A stretch of 43,800 bases of DNA from Lentisphaerae bacterium GWF2_50_93 (GTDB taxonomy: Bacteria; Verrucomicrobiota; Lentisphaeria; Victivallales; GWF2-50-93), in assembly GCA_001804815.1 (NCBI GenBank), contig MHBI01000004.1, positions 1 to 43,800 on the forward strand, in the 5' to 3' direction. Every line of letters begins with the position of its first letter. Within the stretch, counting starts at the first letter, position 1. The translations under genes were made by a program, and so were the position numbers. The notes under the pieces were generated by a model. It saw only the letters and a program-made list of their open reading frames with translations, ran no database searches and was not told the DNA's origin. This document shows positions 34,876-43,583 of the stretch, piece by piece.

Positions 34876-35316
34876 ATGAAGACGGTCGCCAGCATACTGA
34901 TATTGTCAGTTGCCATCATAGTCTCCTCCGGCTGCTCTTCCAGCAGGTCGATCGCGGCGCCGTATGACCAGGTATCCGCCGCCGCGCAGGAGAAATTCAA
35001 TGTGAACACATGGACCATGTATGACACCAGGAAGAGCTGGAAAAACGAAAAACCCGGCAAGGACCTCAAGATCACATATTACGACTGGTCGTTCCCCGAC
35101 ACGAAGGTATATTGCGTTGTTGAAGTCGTCGCTGAAAAGGGTGGAGGTTCGACAGTCTATGTGTTTGTCAAGGACTATGAATCATGGCTCGCTCCCATGA
35201 CCTGGAGCACCTCCAGCGCCGTCGGCATTCTGGATCTCTTCGAGAAGCGTATGACTGCTGGAACCTGGGATCTGCTCCCATGGGAGGAGAAGGTCGAAGC
35301 AAGAAGGCTCAAGTGA
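34876..35316 (+). CDS. Small lipoprotein of unknown function
   Basis: 146 residues. A signal peptide ends in the lipobox VSSG-Cys20, so the mature protein should be lipid-anchored, probably at the outer or inner membrane. The mature part contains TWTMYDTRKSWKNEKPG and a beta-rich middle (VYCVVEVVAEKGGGSTVYVFVKD), and resembles no family I can name. A ribosome site (AAGGTGCGTT) precedes the start. It precedes a second lipoprotein gene after 55 bases that contain a small hairpin. Confidence 0.75.
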   Translation: MKTVASILILSVAIIVSSGCSSSRSIAAPYDQVSAAAQEKFNVNTWTMYDTRKSWKNEKPGKDLKITYYDWSFPDTKVYCVVEVVAEKGGGSTVYVFVKDYESWLAPMTWSTSSAVGILDLFEKRMTAGTWDLLPWEEKVEARRLK

Positions 35317-35344
35317 TAAGCTCCGGTCTTGCAGCCGGATCTTA
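35317..35344. terminator. Hairpin TAAG-CTCCGG...CCGGAT-CTTA between two lipoprotein genes
   Basis: The stem TAAG.TCCGG/CCGGA.CTTA encloses TCTTGCAG and is followed by tgttaataataattatt. It begins directly at the stop of the upstream lipoprotein. It may terminate or attenuate transcription into the TPR lipoprotein gene, whose start is 28 bases away. Confidence 0.4.
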
Positions 35345-35371
35345 TGTTAATAATAATTATTATGGGATATT

Positions 35372-36169
35372 ATGAACGGGAATGAAATTAAAAAATATCT
35401 GAGTTTCGCCGCAGTGGTCCTGCTGATCGTTGTTTTCATGGTGGCCTGCGGGGGTGGTGTCAAGCAGACAAACGAGGAGCTGCTGCAGAGCGCCATGGCG
35501 GCCGCAGTCGGCCCCAAGGCCGACTGGCAGAAAGCCAGGGCGCTTGCCTTCAAGGCGGTCAAGCAGAAGTCCGACGATCCCAACGCGCATGCCATGCTTG
35601 CGCTTGCCCTCGAACAATGCGGCCAGCTTGACAACGCCATTGATGAGATAAGGAAGGCCGTAGAGCTTGATCCTAAGAATTTCATGGCCCAGTTCACCAA
35701 GGGAAGGATACTTTTCGAACGCGACAGGATTGGCGACTGCATAGCTCCCCTCAAGGAGGCCTATAAGCTCAAGCCCGACAGCGGGAACGTGATTCTCCTC
35801 CTCGCCAGGAGTTCCGAAAAGCTTGGAAGAAATAAGGAGGCCATGACATATTATGCCACGCTGGCGAGGCTTCCTTCCTACAAGGACAGGCCCGAACCGT
35901 ACAACGAACTCGCCGTGCTCTATGTGAAGCAGAATGACAACGTCAAGGCTTCAGCCTTTTTCAACGAGGCATACAAGAAGGCTCCGACCAATCATATCGT
36001 TGTCCTGAACATAGGCATATTCTGCGATGTATACCTGAATAATCCGGCTTATGCCATCAAGCATTACAACAAATACCAGGAACTCACCCTCAGCAACCGG
36101 GAGCTTGAACCCGTCCGGATCAAGCTTACGAAACGGATTGAATTTCTGAAGCAGAAATACAAACTATAG
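35372..36169 (+). CDS. TPR-containing lipoprotein
   Basis: 265 residues. The signal peptide ends in the lipobox MVA-Cys26 followed by GGG. The mature part contains several TPRs: ANAHAMLALALEQCGQLDNAIDE-type helices at about 70-95, then NFMAQFTKGRILFERDR, GNVILLLARSSEKLGRN and PYNELAVLYVKQNDN, each about 34 residues long. TPR lipoproteins serve as scaffolds in envelope complexes such as pilus or outer-membrane assembly, but no partner is identified here. It is followed by dnaG after 33 bases. Confidence 0.85.
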   Translation: MNGNEIKKYLSFAAVVLLIVVFMVACGGGVKQTNEELLQSAMAAAVGPKADWQKARALAFKAVKQKSDDPNAHAMLALALEQCGQLDNAIDEIRKAVELDPKNFMAQFTKGRILFERDRIGDCIAPLKEAYKLKPDSGNVILLLARSSEKLGRNKEAMTYYATLARLPSYKDRPEPYNELAVLYVKQNDNVKASAFFNEAYKKAPTNHIVVLNIGIFCDVYLNNPAYAIKHYNKYQELTLSNRELEPVRIKLTKRIEFLKQKYKL

Positions 36170-36188
36170 AAATTTCGTGGAAATTTTT
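36170..36188 (+). terminator. AT-rich hairpin with T-run before dnaG
   Basis: AAATTTC-GTG-GAAATTT is followed by TT and ATAC, straddling the stop of the TPR lipoprotein. The shape fits an intrinsic terminator or attenuator, but it lies only 14 bases before the dnaG start and the stem is weak. Confidence 0.35.
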
Positions 36189-36202
36189 ATACTGGAATTG
36201 CA

Positions 36203-38047
36203 ATGGAACGTTTTATTCCCGATGACATAATCAATGAAATAAGATCACGCTGCGATATTGTCGATATCATACAGGCCTACATTCCACTTAAGAGATCCGG
36301 CGGCAGGTTCCGTGCGCTGTGTCCGTTCCATGGCGAGAAAACCCCCTCGTTTTTTGTCAACCAGGATCGCCAGAGCTATCATTGCTTCGGATGCCAGAAG
36401 GGCGGGGATGTCTTCCGGTTTGTCATGGACAAGGAGGGTGTGGATTTTCCGAATGCGGCCCATATCCTGGCGTCAAGATGCGGAGTTGTCATTCCGGAGA
36501 AGCAGCACGGGGCGGGGCATGGGGGGAAGTCCTCGGATGAAACCGGCAGGCAGCGCGAAAAGCTGTACAAGATACATGAGGAGCTGGCCTCCTGGTACAG
36601 CGGCCTGCTGAATGAGCGCCCTAATTCCAGGGTCGCCGAATATGTAAGGATGCGCGGCATACCCGGGGAGTCACTCAGTAAATTCAGGCTTGGTTCCGCG
36701 CCTGACTCCTGGGACGAGGCATTGAAGCTCCTCGGCGGAAAAGGTTATTCCACCGAGGATATCGTCCTGGCCGGAATTGCTGTCAGGAACGAGGAGAACA
36801 GCAGGATTTATGACCGTTTCAGGAACAGGCTGGTTTTTCCAATATGGGACGAGCAGGGCAGGGTTGTCGGATTCAGCGCCAGGACGGTTGAAAAGGAAAG
36901 CGAAGGCGCAAAATACGTGAACAGTCCGGAAACACCGATCTTCAAGAAGAGCCGCATCCTCTACGCCCTCCATCTGGCGCGGGAGGCGATCCGTGAAAAA
37001 GGCTATGCAATACTGTGCGAGGGGCAGCTTGATGTCATTGCAATGCACAGCGCCGGTTTCAATAATGCAGTAGCTCCGCAGGGTACGGCTTTTACCGAAG
37101 AGCAGGGCAGGATCCTCAGGAGATATGCTGAAAAGGCCTTCCTGTGTTTTGATGCTGACGAGGCGGGCATGAAAGCTTCGCTGCGTGTCCTTGAAATACT
37201 TCTGCCTCTCGGGTTTGAAGTCAGGATAATCTCTTTTCCGAGCGGAAAGGATCCGGATGAATATCTCAAGACCAGCGGACCCGGGGCTTTAAAGCTTTCA
37301 GTTGAAGCCGCAGTCTCGTTCTTTGATCATGTCCTGAACAAGGCGGTCAGGGAATTCGATCAGACCTCCCCGTTCGGCAAGAACAAGATCGTGTCCGAGG
37401 TGCTCTACTACATCTCGAAGATTGAAAGTTCAGTTGTCAGATCGACATATGCCTCGGAGCTGGCGGAGAGCATGAAGCTGTCCGAGAACATTGTTTTCAG
37501 CGAGTTGAACAAGAAGCTTGATAAGCCCTCCTATCAGTTCAGGCAGGATGCGGAACCTGTGCAGCCCGTCCAGGAGGAACAGGATTCCGGACTGGTGAAG
37601 GCGGAGGAGACTTTGCTCGAGCTCTGCATCGGGCATGGAGACATCGGGAGGAGGCTTTCCGAGGAACTTCCAAGCGAGATGATAAGCAGGACGCCGGTCG
37701 GACGGGCCCTGGACACGGTCATTTCCCTCACTGTCAACGGTGAATGGGAGAATTCGGTAAGGGCGCTTTTGAACCAGGTATGCGATGATCCGAGTCCGAC
37801 CCTCAGCCGGATTCTCGCCGGTGACGGGAAGGAGAATTTCACGTCGGAAAATATTAAAAAGGCCGTGAACGACTGCCTTTTCGTGATCAAGAAGCATTTC
37901 CTTGAAAGTGAAATGAATGTACTGCTCAAGGACATCGCCGGCTGCCAGGATGACGATGAGAAGAACCGCCTGCGCGCAGTCTGTATTGAAAAGAGAAAAA
38001 AACTCATTGAGTTCGAAAAAATAAGAAGAGCTTCCGGCAACAGTTAG
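36203..38047 (+). CDS. dnaG: DNA primase
   Basis: 614 residues, of normal DnaG size; it makes RNA primers for replication. The CHC2 zinc-binding domain has Cys40, His43, Cys61 and Cys64 (LCPFHGEKTPSF, YHCFGCQKGGD). The TOPRIM catalytic centre shows Glu273 in CEGQLDVIA and Asp317/Asp319 in CFDADEAG. The C-terminal region (about 480-614) is the variable helicase-interaction part. The usual neighbour rpoD is not adjacent; a palindromic repeat and the Tad genes follow. The family assignment is secure. Confidence 0.97.
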   Translation: MERFIPDDIINEIRSRCDIVDIIQAYIPLKRSGGRFRALCPFHGEKTPSFFVNQDRQSYHCFGCQKGGDVFRFVMDKEGVDFPNAAHILASRCGVVIPEKQHGAGHGGKSSDETGRQREKLYKIHEELASWYSGLLNERPNSRVAEYVRMRGIPGESLSKFRLGSAPDSWDEALKLLGGKGYSTEDIVLAGIAVRNEENSRIYDRFRNRLVFPIWDEQGRVVGFSARTVEKESEGAKYVNSPETPIFKKSRILYALHLAREAIREKGYAILCEGQLDVIAMHSAGFNNAVAPQGTAFTEEQGRILRRYAEKAFLCFDADEAGMKASLRVLEILLPLGFEVRIISFPSGKDPDEYLKTSGPGALKLSVEAAVSFFDHVLNKAVREFDQTSPFGKNKIVSEVLYYISKIESSVVRSTYASELAESMKLSENIVFSELNKKLDKPSYQFRQDAEPVQPVQEEQDSGLVKAEETLLELCIGHGDIGRRLSEELPSEMISRTPVGRALDTVISLTVNGEWENSVRALLNQVCDDPSPTLSRILAGDGKENFTSENIKKAVNDCLFVIKKHFLESEMNVLLKDIAGCQDDDEKNRLRAVCIEKRKKLIEFEKIRRASGNS

Positions 38048-38091
38048 GGCATGCCCGAAAAGGTAATCTCAAAATGAAACTTGTCTTAAAA

Positions 38092-38162
38092 AGTAACACA
38101 GACATTCCTGTCTGTGGGTTCAAATTTAATTTTCCGTCACAGACAAGAATGTCTGTGCTACT
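38092..38162. repeat. Dispersed repeat E, copy 1
   Basis: About 71 bases: ACACAGACA-TTCC-TGTCTGTG (left arm), gggttcaaatttaattttccgt, then CACAGAC-AA-GAATGTCTGTG (right arm). The left and right arms are also complementary to each other. The sequence recurs at 43584-43687 with a 35-base insertion in the right arm. It stands between dnaG and the DUF192 gene, which converge here, and might also serve as a terminator. Confidence 0.8.
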
Positions 38163-38173
38163 TTGAAATTGTC

Positions 38174-38596
38174 TCAATTCTGCTTGAACGGCATGGCGGG
38201 ATGCGCAGCAGTTGCGAATTCCTTTGAGAGCAGGGCCTCCTTGGCTTTTTCAGTGAGTTCAGCGTTCAGGTCAAGGAAATCGCCTTTCTCGCAGAGGGCC
38301 CTCTCAATGGCGCCTACTGGCAGCTCAACCACCGCGCTGGCCCCAGGAGCCCTCGCAAACGGAATCCACGGAACAAGGTTTTTGCGGAGACCGCAGATCT
38401 GGTTGCCCTTGTCGACGAAAATCACATCGATGCTGATGCTCATGAACATGGTGTGGATGCATGAGCAGTTGTTGAAGACCATGGCGTCGAAGTCGCGGAA
38501 GTCCCTTGCAATCATCCCCCTGCCTCGCTCATACATGGTCAAGGCCGCAACCGGGTTCTTTGCAATGACGGTCTTTTTTGTGATGTTATGGATCAT
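38174..38596 (-). CDS. DUF192 family protein
   Basis: 140 residues, matching the DUF192 (UPF0127) family in its layout: GRGMIARDFRDFDAMVF, then MFMSISIDVIFVDKGNQI and the later VVELPVGAIERALCEKGD. No signal peptide is present, although many relatives are exported. Its start overlaps the stop of tadC by four bases (ATGA), so it is part of the Tad operon. DUF192 proteins are often found beside Tad genes, but their role is unproven. Confidence 0.85.
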   Translation of the reverse strand: MIHNITKKTVIAKNPVAALTMYERGRGMIARDFRDFDAMVFNNCSCIHTMFMSISIDVIFVDKGNQICGLRKNLVPWIPFARAPGASAVVELPVGAIERALCEKGDFLDLNAELTEKAKEALLSKEFATAAHPAMPFKQN

Positions 38597-39468
38597 TTGA
38601 AGAGGATGTTAAAGCTTTTTAATATGACCGGGCCCATGAGTATTATTATCACGGCGGGCATGATGAACAGGACCAGGGGGAACAGTATTTTTACAGGGGC
38701 TTCATTTGCAAGTTTCTCAGCCCTGTTGAAACGCTTTCCGCGCAGCTGGTCGCCCTGTATCCTGAGAATCTGTCCAATGCTCACGCCCAGTTCGTCCGCC
38801 TGGACGATGGAATTGAGGACCATCGAGAGATCCGGCTGCTGGACGCGCTGTGAAAGTTCCTTGAGAGCGACACGCCTCTGCTTGCCAAGCTGGATCTCAC
38901 GGAAGGTTCTTTCGAGTTCTTCGCCAAGTGCGTCCCGTTTCCTGCGTGCAAGTATGTCCCTCAGGGAGGTGAGGAAATCCTTTCCGGCCTCGACCGAAAG
39001 CGTCAGTAGGTCAAGAACGTTGGGCAGGGACTTCTGTATCTCGAGATGACGGCGCTTGACCACGCTCTTGAGCCATATCTTCGGATATAGATATACGAGG
39101 GCCAGGAACAGGATGCCGAGGAACGGCTGTTTCCCGGCAATGAAGAGCAGGCAGAAGAAAACTCCAAATATGAACATGAGCACCTGGACTGAGACGAACT
39201 GTTTTTCGTTGATCAGCTGGTCATATCCAGCCATCATAATCTGCTCTCTTGCCTGTTTTTTGGACGTGTCCAAAAACTGAGAGTTTACAATAGGCGTGAC
39301 ATTACCTGTAAAAGGAAGAAGCATCTTGAACATCAATGGAAGCTGGCGGGAGGTTTCGCGCTTTTCTATCTCCAGCTGCTCAAGCAGGTTGAATACAAAA
39401 AGAGACATGCAGAACACGCCGGTTCCAGCGCACACACATGCCAGCAATGTCATGAAGGAAAAGCCCAT
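38593..39468 (-). CDS. tadC: Tad pilus inner-membrane protein TadC
   Basis: 291 residues, type II secretion F-domain family. An N-terminal TM region (about 1-25) and helices near 105-140 and 260-290 surround a cytoplasmic helical domain (SLPNVLDLLTLSVEAGKDF, LRDILARRKRDALGEELER, LSQRVQQPDLSMVLNSIVQADELGVSIGQILRIQGD). With TadB it should form the platform of the Flp pilus machine. It is separated from tadB by 301 bases holding a simple repeat, an unusual break in this operon. Confidence 0.92.
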   Translation of the reverse strand: MGFSFMTLLACVCAGTGVFCMSLFVFNLLEQLEIEKRETSRQLPLMFKMLLPFTGNVTPIVNSQFLDTSKKQAREQIMMAGYDQLINEKQFVSVQVLMFIFGVFFCLLFIAGKQPFLGILFLALVYLYPKIWLKSVVKRRHLEIQKSLPNVLDLLTLSVEAGKDFLTSLRDILARRKRDALGEELERTFREIQLGKQRRVALKELSQRVQQPDLSMVLNSIVQADELGVSIGQILRIQGDQLRGKRFNRAEKLANEAPVKILFPLVLFIMPAVIIILMGPVILKSFNILFK

Positions 39469-39769
39469 AAATAAACAGTCCTAAGTTTAAATGCCGCTGG
39501 TCGTCAGTCATCGGCCCGCGGATGCAAATTCCAAATTCCAAATCACATTATCCAAACAAATTCCAGACTCCAACAATCAATCAAACAAAGATGAATTCAA
39601 AGAACATGCCTTGCGGCATTGACTACGAACAAAAGCCATTACCGTCGTTCCTTGTTTTACTTCTCCTAATATACTTCGACATTCGATTGTTCGATTGTTC
39701 GATTGTTCGATTGTTCGATTGTTCGATTGTTCGATTGTTCAGGGTTCCCGCCTAATTTCCTGTCCCTCC
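39469..39769. other. Gap between tadB and tadC with simple repeats
   Basis: 301 bases interrupting the tad genes. They contain an AAATTCC-like degenerate run (about 39524-39575: aaattccaaattccaaatc, aaacaaattccagactcc) and the TTCGATTG array at 39683-39738. The frames crossing it translate the repeat and are not genes. Confidence 0.7.
39683..39738 (+). repeat. Octanucleotide tandem repeat (TTCGATTG)x7
   Basis: Seven exact copies of TTCGATTG followed by a partial unit. It lies between tadB and tadC. An eight-base unit is not a multiple of three, and the array is outside both genes; copy-number change could alter spacing or expression. A degenerate inverse of the same unit (gaacaatcga) occurs at about 43438-43472 beyond cpaB. 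Confidence 0.95.
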
Positions 39770-40657
39770 TCAGATATCTATATTCGTTATCTTCTTGATC
39801 ACCAGGAATCCTGCGATGACGAGTCCGACAACTCCGAGTATCATGAATATTCCCGTCATCGAGTTGAAAAACGAGCTCATCATCTCAGGAGCGATGTAAT
39901 TCATTATTATCATGAGAAGGAAGGGCATGGCTCCGACGACGTAGGACTGCATTTTCCCCTGGGCGGTGAGTGCGCGGAGTTTTCCGGTGATCCTCATTCT
40001 TTCCCGGATCATCGCGGAGAGCCTTTCAAAGATGACCGTGAGTTCGCCGCCGGTCTGCCTTGCGGTCAGGATGGCGGTCGCCACGAGTTCGAAATCCTCG
40101 CTCTCGAGCCGCTTTACCATGTTTTCCAGCGCCTGGTCGAGAGTCACGCCGAGTCTTATCTCCTGGAGGAGGAGTCGGAATTCTATTGATATGGGGTTCC
40201 TGTTCTCCGAGGCGATGACTTCAATCGCCTGGTTTATGCTGAATCCTGCCTTCAGGGCGCTGCTCATGGAATTGAGTGCGTCTTCAAGCTGCTCGTTGAA
40301 CTTCTGGAGCCGGCGCTTCCTCAAGAACTTCAGATAAGCCCGCGGGATCGGGAAAGAAGCTATTGCCGCAAGGACGGCGATGAACGCGGCCTTTGGCCAT
40401 GACCAGCTGGTGCTGGATATTCCGAAAATGGCGACCGCGAGGAACGAAGAAAGACCGCAGATTGCAAGAGTAAGATCGAAGATCCTCCCGGCCGGCATCT
40501 GGAGGAGCACGTCGTCGAGTTCAATTGATGTCTCGCGCAGGTATCGTTCCTTGTATCTTGAGGATACGTAGGCGGCGAACTCGATTATCACCAGCGTGGC
40601 GAACATCACGGCGAGGCCCGCGCACAAACTTGCCAGGATTTGTCCGTATTCAATCAT
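39770..40657 (-). CDS. tadB: Tad pilus inner-membrane protein TadB
   Basis: 295 residues, type II secretion F-domain family. TM helices at about 8-30, 60-82 and 85-103, and near the C-terminus (about 240-285), flank a cytoplasmic domain with FNEQLEDALNSMSSALKAGFS (about 118-138) and ILTARQTGGELTVIFERLSAMIRER. Its start overlaps the cpaF stop by four bases. TadB and TadC together form the membrane platform for Flp pilus assembly or secretion. Confidence 0.92.
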   Translation of the reverse strand: MIEYGQILASLCAGLAVMFATLVIIEFAAYVSSRYKERYLRETSIELDDVLLQMPAGRIFDLTLAICGLSSFLAVAIFGISSTSWSWPKAAFIAVLAAIASFPIPRAYLKFLRKRRLQKFNEQLEDALNSMSSALKAGFSINQAIEVIASENRNPISIEFRLLLQEIRLGVTLDQALENMVKRLESEDFELVATAILTARQTGGELTVIFERLSAMIRERMRITGKLRALTAQGKMQSYVVGAMPFLLMIIMNYIAPEMMSSFFNSMTGIFMILGVVGLVIAGFLVIKKITNIDI

Positions 40658-42417
40658 TTCCTGTAGTCTCCTCTGCCATCCGCGAATATCGAAATGTCGA
40701 GCTCCAGCTTGGCCCGCTTGATGTCTTCCATGAACGTCGGAATGTTTCCGCAGCCGACATGCTTTCCTATGATTTTTCCGTCAGGGCTCCACCCCTCGTG
40801 CTTGTAGATGAAAATATCCTGCATCGTTATCACTTCGCCTTCCATCTTGGTGATCTCGCTGATGTTCGAGACCTTGCGGGTGCCGTCCTTGTGGCGGTCC
40901 ACCTGGACGATGATTGTTATGGCCGACGCAACCTGCTCCCTGATCGCCTTGAGGGGCAGATCGAAGCCGGCCATCATCACCAGCGTCTCCAGCCTTGCCA
41001 GCGCGTCGCGCGGGGAGTTCGAGTGGATCGTCGTAAGCGAGCCGTCATGGCCGGTGTTCATCGCCTGCAGCATGTCGAGAGCCTCTCCACCACGGCACTC
41101 GCCGACCACTATCCTGTCAGGACGCATTCGCAGGGAGTTCCTGACGAGGTCGCGGATCTTTATTTCACCTTTCCCTTCAATGTTCGGGGGGCGTGCTTCA
41201 AGCCTGACGACATGCGCCTGTTTCAGCTGGAGTTCGGCCGCGTCCTCAATTGTCACTATTCGTTCGCGTTCAGGAAGGAAGGAGCTCACCACGTTGAGAA
41301 GAGTGGTCTTGCCTGAGCCTGTGCCTCCCGAGATGATGATGTTTTTCCGCAGCTTGACGCAGATATCGAGGAATTTCGCCATTTCCGGGGACATGGAACC
41401 GAAATTTATCAGATCGTGTACTGTGAACGGGGTCTTTGAGAATTTCCTGATGGTGAGCGTCGGCCCAATCAGCGAAAGGGGAGGGATTATCGCATTCACA
41501 CGCGAACCGTCCTTCAATCGGGCGTCGACCATCGGCGAGCTTTCATCGATACGCCTTCCGAGAGGGGAGACGATGCGTTCAATGGCGGCCATTACCTGGT
41601 TGTCATCCGCAAACGCGGTATCAGTCCTGAAAAGTATGCCGGCACGTTCGACATAGACGTTGTTCGGGCCGTTCACCATGATTTCGGTTATGTCGTTCAT
41701 GCATATGAGATCTTCAAGCGGACCTAGGCCGATTGCTTCATGCACCATTTCAGTTTCGATCTTCTCCAGTGTGACCCCGTAGGGCAGGGAGACCGTAAGC
41801 TCTGAAAGTATGTCATGGATGGTCCCCTTGGCTTTGTCTGCAAGCTCCTCTTCGGATGCGCCGGATATGGCCATGCGCTTGAGGTTCAGCCTCTTCATGA
41901 GCTCCCCATGGGCCTGTTTCTTGATTTCCTGGACGATTGGCCTGGAGTCCTCCGGTATGCCGGAGATTTTCAAGACAGGTATTTTGTCCCTGCCTTCAAA
42001 CGTCTTTATTTTATCTGCGGACTTCGCAATTTCCCTGGCTATCTCCTCCTGCCGCCTGGGATCGGCAAGGACTTTGCTGGTCAGGGCAGGGCTGAAGCTT
42101 TTCACAGGGTCGGCCTGCGGCGTTACATTCTCCTCGACGAATATTTCAACCATCCCGAGCTTGATCGTCGAACCTATCTGGGCGTCAGCCGGCTCCGCCC
42201 CCAGCCGCCTGCCGTCCACAAACGTGCCATTGCTGCTTCCGGCATCAGTGACTTTTATCGAGTCCTCGGTTACGGTCAGGAGGCAGTGCTTCGCTGAAAT
42301 TTCAGGGCGTGGAAACTGGATGTGCGAGGCGGGACTGCTGCCAAGACGGTATATTCCAGGCACAAGCTTTGCCTTTGTCTCCGCCTTCTCCGGCTGTCTT
42401 ATGATGACTGAAAACAT
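40654..42417 (-). CDS. cpaF: CpaF/TadA secretion ATPase with N-terminal FHA domain
   Basis: 587 residues. An FHA domain occupies about 1-95: Arg24-Leu-Gly-Ser-Ser, Ser41-x-x-His44 and Ser62-Asn63-Gly64 match the phosphothreonine-binding residues of the fold. The rest is a CpaF/VirB11 ATPase: an N-terminal domain (about 200-330), Walker A GGTGSGKTT (364-372), Walker B RIVVGECRGGEALDM, and a histidine box HDGSLTTIHSN. It powers Flp pilus assembly. The FHA domain on the same chain suggests control by a Ser/Thr kinase. Its start overlaps the cpaB stop by one base. Confidence 0.95.
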   Translation of the reverse strand: MFSVIIRQPEKAETKAKLVPGIYRLGSSPASHIQFPRPEISAKHCLLTVTEDSIKVTDAGSSNGTFVDGRRLGAEPADAQIGSTIKLGMVEIFVEENVTPQADPVKSFSPALTSKVLADPRRQEEIAREIAKSADKIKTFEGRDKIPVLKISGIPEDSRPIVQEIKKQAHGELMKRLNLKRMAISGASEEELADKAKGTIHDILSELTVSLPYGVTLEKIETEMVHEAIGLGPLEDLICMNDITEIMVNGPNNVYVERAGILFRTDTAFADDNQVMAAIERIVSPLGRRIDESSPMVDARLKDGSRVNAIIPPLSLIGPTLTIRKFSKTPFTVHDLINFGSMSPEMAKFLDICVKLRKNIIISGGTGSGKTTLLNVVSSFLPERERIVTIEDAAELQLKQAHVVRLEARPPNIEGKGEIKIRDLVRNSLRMRPDRIVVGECRGGEALDMLQAMNTGHDGSLTTIHSNSPRDALARLETLVMMAGFDLPLKAIREQVASAITIIVQVDRHKDGTRKVSNISEITKMEGEVITMQDIFIYKHEGWSPDGKIIGKHVGCGNIPTFMEDIKRAKLELDISIFADGRGDYRK

Positions 42418-43262
42418 TACTTCCTGCTTCCTTTTCCAGTGGAATACGTACTGCCGCCGAAAATGCGTTTCTCCCTGTCGTCGCTGTATTTCTGGATGTT
42501 CTCCTCGAGGAACTTGAAGTTGACGCTTTGGGAATCCTTTATGAAGATAGAATCCTCGTAGTTCCTGAGGCTTAGCGTGAGCCTGCCCTTCTGGCTTGCA
42601 AAAATCAGCATTTCAACTTCCTTGGGATAAAGCTCAAGCGTCACGGTGCTGTAGCTTTTGACAAGGTTCTTCGATTCAGGCCCGACGCTGTTGGCGGTCT
42701 GCGTGCCGGTCGCAAGGACAAGTACGTTCTGGAGTATTGTCATGGTTATCGTGTCCAGGCTCTTGTCACCCTTCATCTCAGGGAACCTGAACGTCCCGAT
42801 GATGTCGACACGGTGGTTGGGCCTTACAAGATTGGTCACGGATGAAACAGTGTCCACTGGAATCGAAATCGCCCTTGTCGGCACCCCGTCCTTCGGCTTC
42901 GAGATGATTCCTGCAAGACCTTCGCTCTTCAAGGACTTTTCAGTCCGGATCTGGTACCATTTGAGGATGTCGCCCTTTATTATCGACGTGTCGGCCAGCT
43001 TGTTGACGATATCCATCCTGTCCTTGTATTCGATCTCAGGATTCCTCTGTGCGTCCATCTTGAATCTTTTAGTCTCATATTCCTCGAGATCGCTGAGCTG
43101 GATCGGCTCTTCCGCGGCCTTCGCGACTTTCAACTTGATCAGCTTGACAGTCATGGCCGCGCCCAGGGCCTTCTCCCTTTCGAGCTTTATCTGGTAATAG
43201 GTGAGTATGAAGGCGAGGACTCCAAAAAACAATGCGGCCACCAACAGAAGCTTCTGTTTCAT
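42417..43262 (-). CDS. cpaB: Flp pilus assembly protein CpaB (RcpC)
   Basis: 281 residues from the ATG at 43262, six bases after GGAG; an earlier ATG (43268) touches the GGAG and is too close. A TM helix (about 5-24) anchors it. An SAF-like domain follows (about 35-110: LIKLKVAKAAEEPIQLSDLEEYETKRF), then the RcpC/CpaB part (ISIPVDTVSSVTNLVRPNHRVDIIGTF), which is thought to bind peptidoglycan or the secretin. It is the first Tad gene seen in transcription order. Genes for the pilin, secretin, TadZ and prepilin peptidase are missing from the window. Confidence 0.9.
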   Translation of the reverse strand: MKQKLLLVAALFFGVLAFILTYYQIKLEREKALGAAMTVKLIKLKVAKAAEEPIQLSDLEEYETKRFKMDAQRNPEIEYKDRMDIVNKLADTSIIKGDILKWYQIRTEKSLKSEGLAGIISKPKDGVPTRAISIPVDTVSSVTNLVRPNHRVDIIGTFRFPEMKGDKSLDTITMTILQNVLVLATGTQTANSVGPESKNLVKSYSTVTLELYPKEVEMLIFASQKGRLTLSLRNYEDSIFIKDSQSVNFKFLEENIQKYSDDREKRIFGGSTYSTGKGSRK

Positions 43263-43287
43263 ATACATCTCCGGATTAATGATGTAG

Positions 43288-43306
43288 CACAGGCATCTTG
43301 CCTGTG
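43288..43306. repeat. Palindrome CACAGGCA-TCT-TGCCTGTG
   Basis: A perfect eight-base-pair hairpin 26 bases upstream of the cpaB start, preceded by gatgtag as in tagcaca. It is a member of the CAGGC/CAGAC palindrome family. Its place in the Tad leader could affect expression, but this is not shown. Confidence 0.7.
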
Positions 43307-43583
43307 AATTAAAAGTTCCTATGCGATTTTAAATAACCCGTCTCCGACATTTAATACGCAGTTCGTACGTAGTTATTATGCTGGAAACAATCCCCTTAAT
43401 ATAATTATGCGAAATGCAAAACTCAAGAGCCAATTGAACAATCGAGTTACGAACAGGCGAACAATCGAACAGGGAAGCGATGTCGGACTTAAGTTTTTAT
43501 GTTTGCAGTAGCGCATGTTTGAACTCGCGTCTCAATCCGACAGGCTCCGCAGGCGAGTAAACGCCCCGACTGCAATTTCTTGA

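Noticed and set aside
39683..39738. CRISPR array
   Set aside because: Units are eight bases and contiguous, with no spacers.
39522..39755. 77-codon frame over the TTCGATTG array
   Set aside because: Its C-terminal half is a translation of the repeat (LFDCSIVR units) and its start lies in low-complexity DNA.
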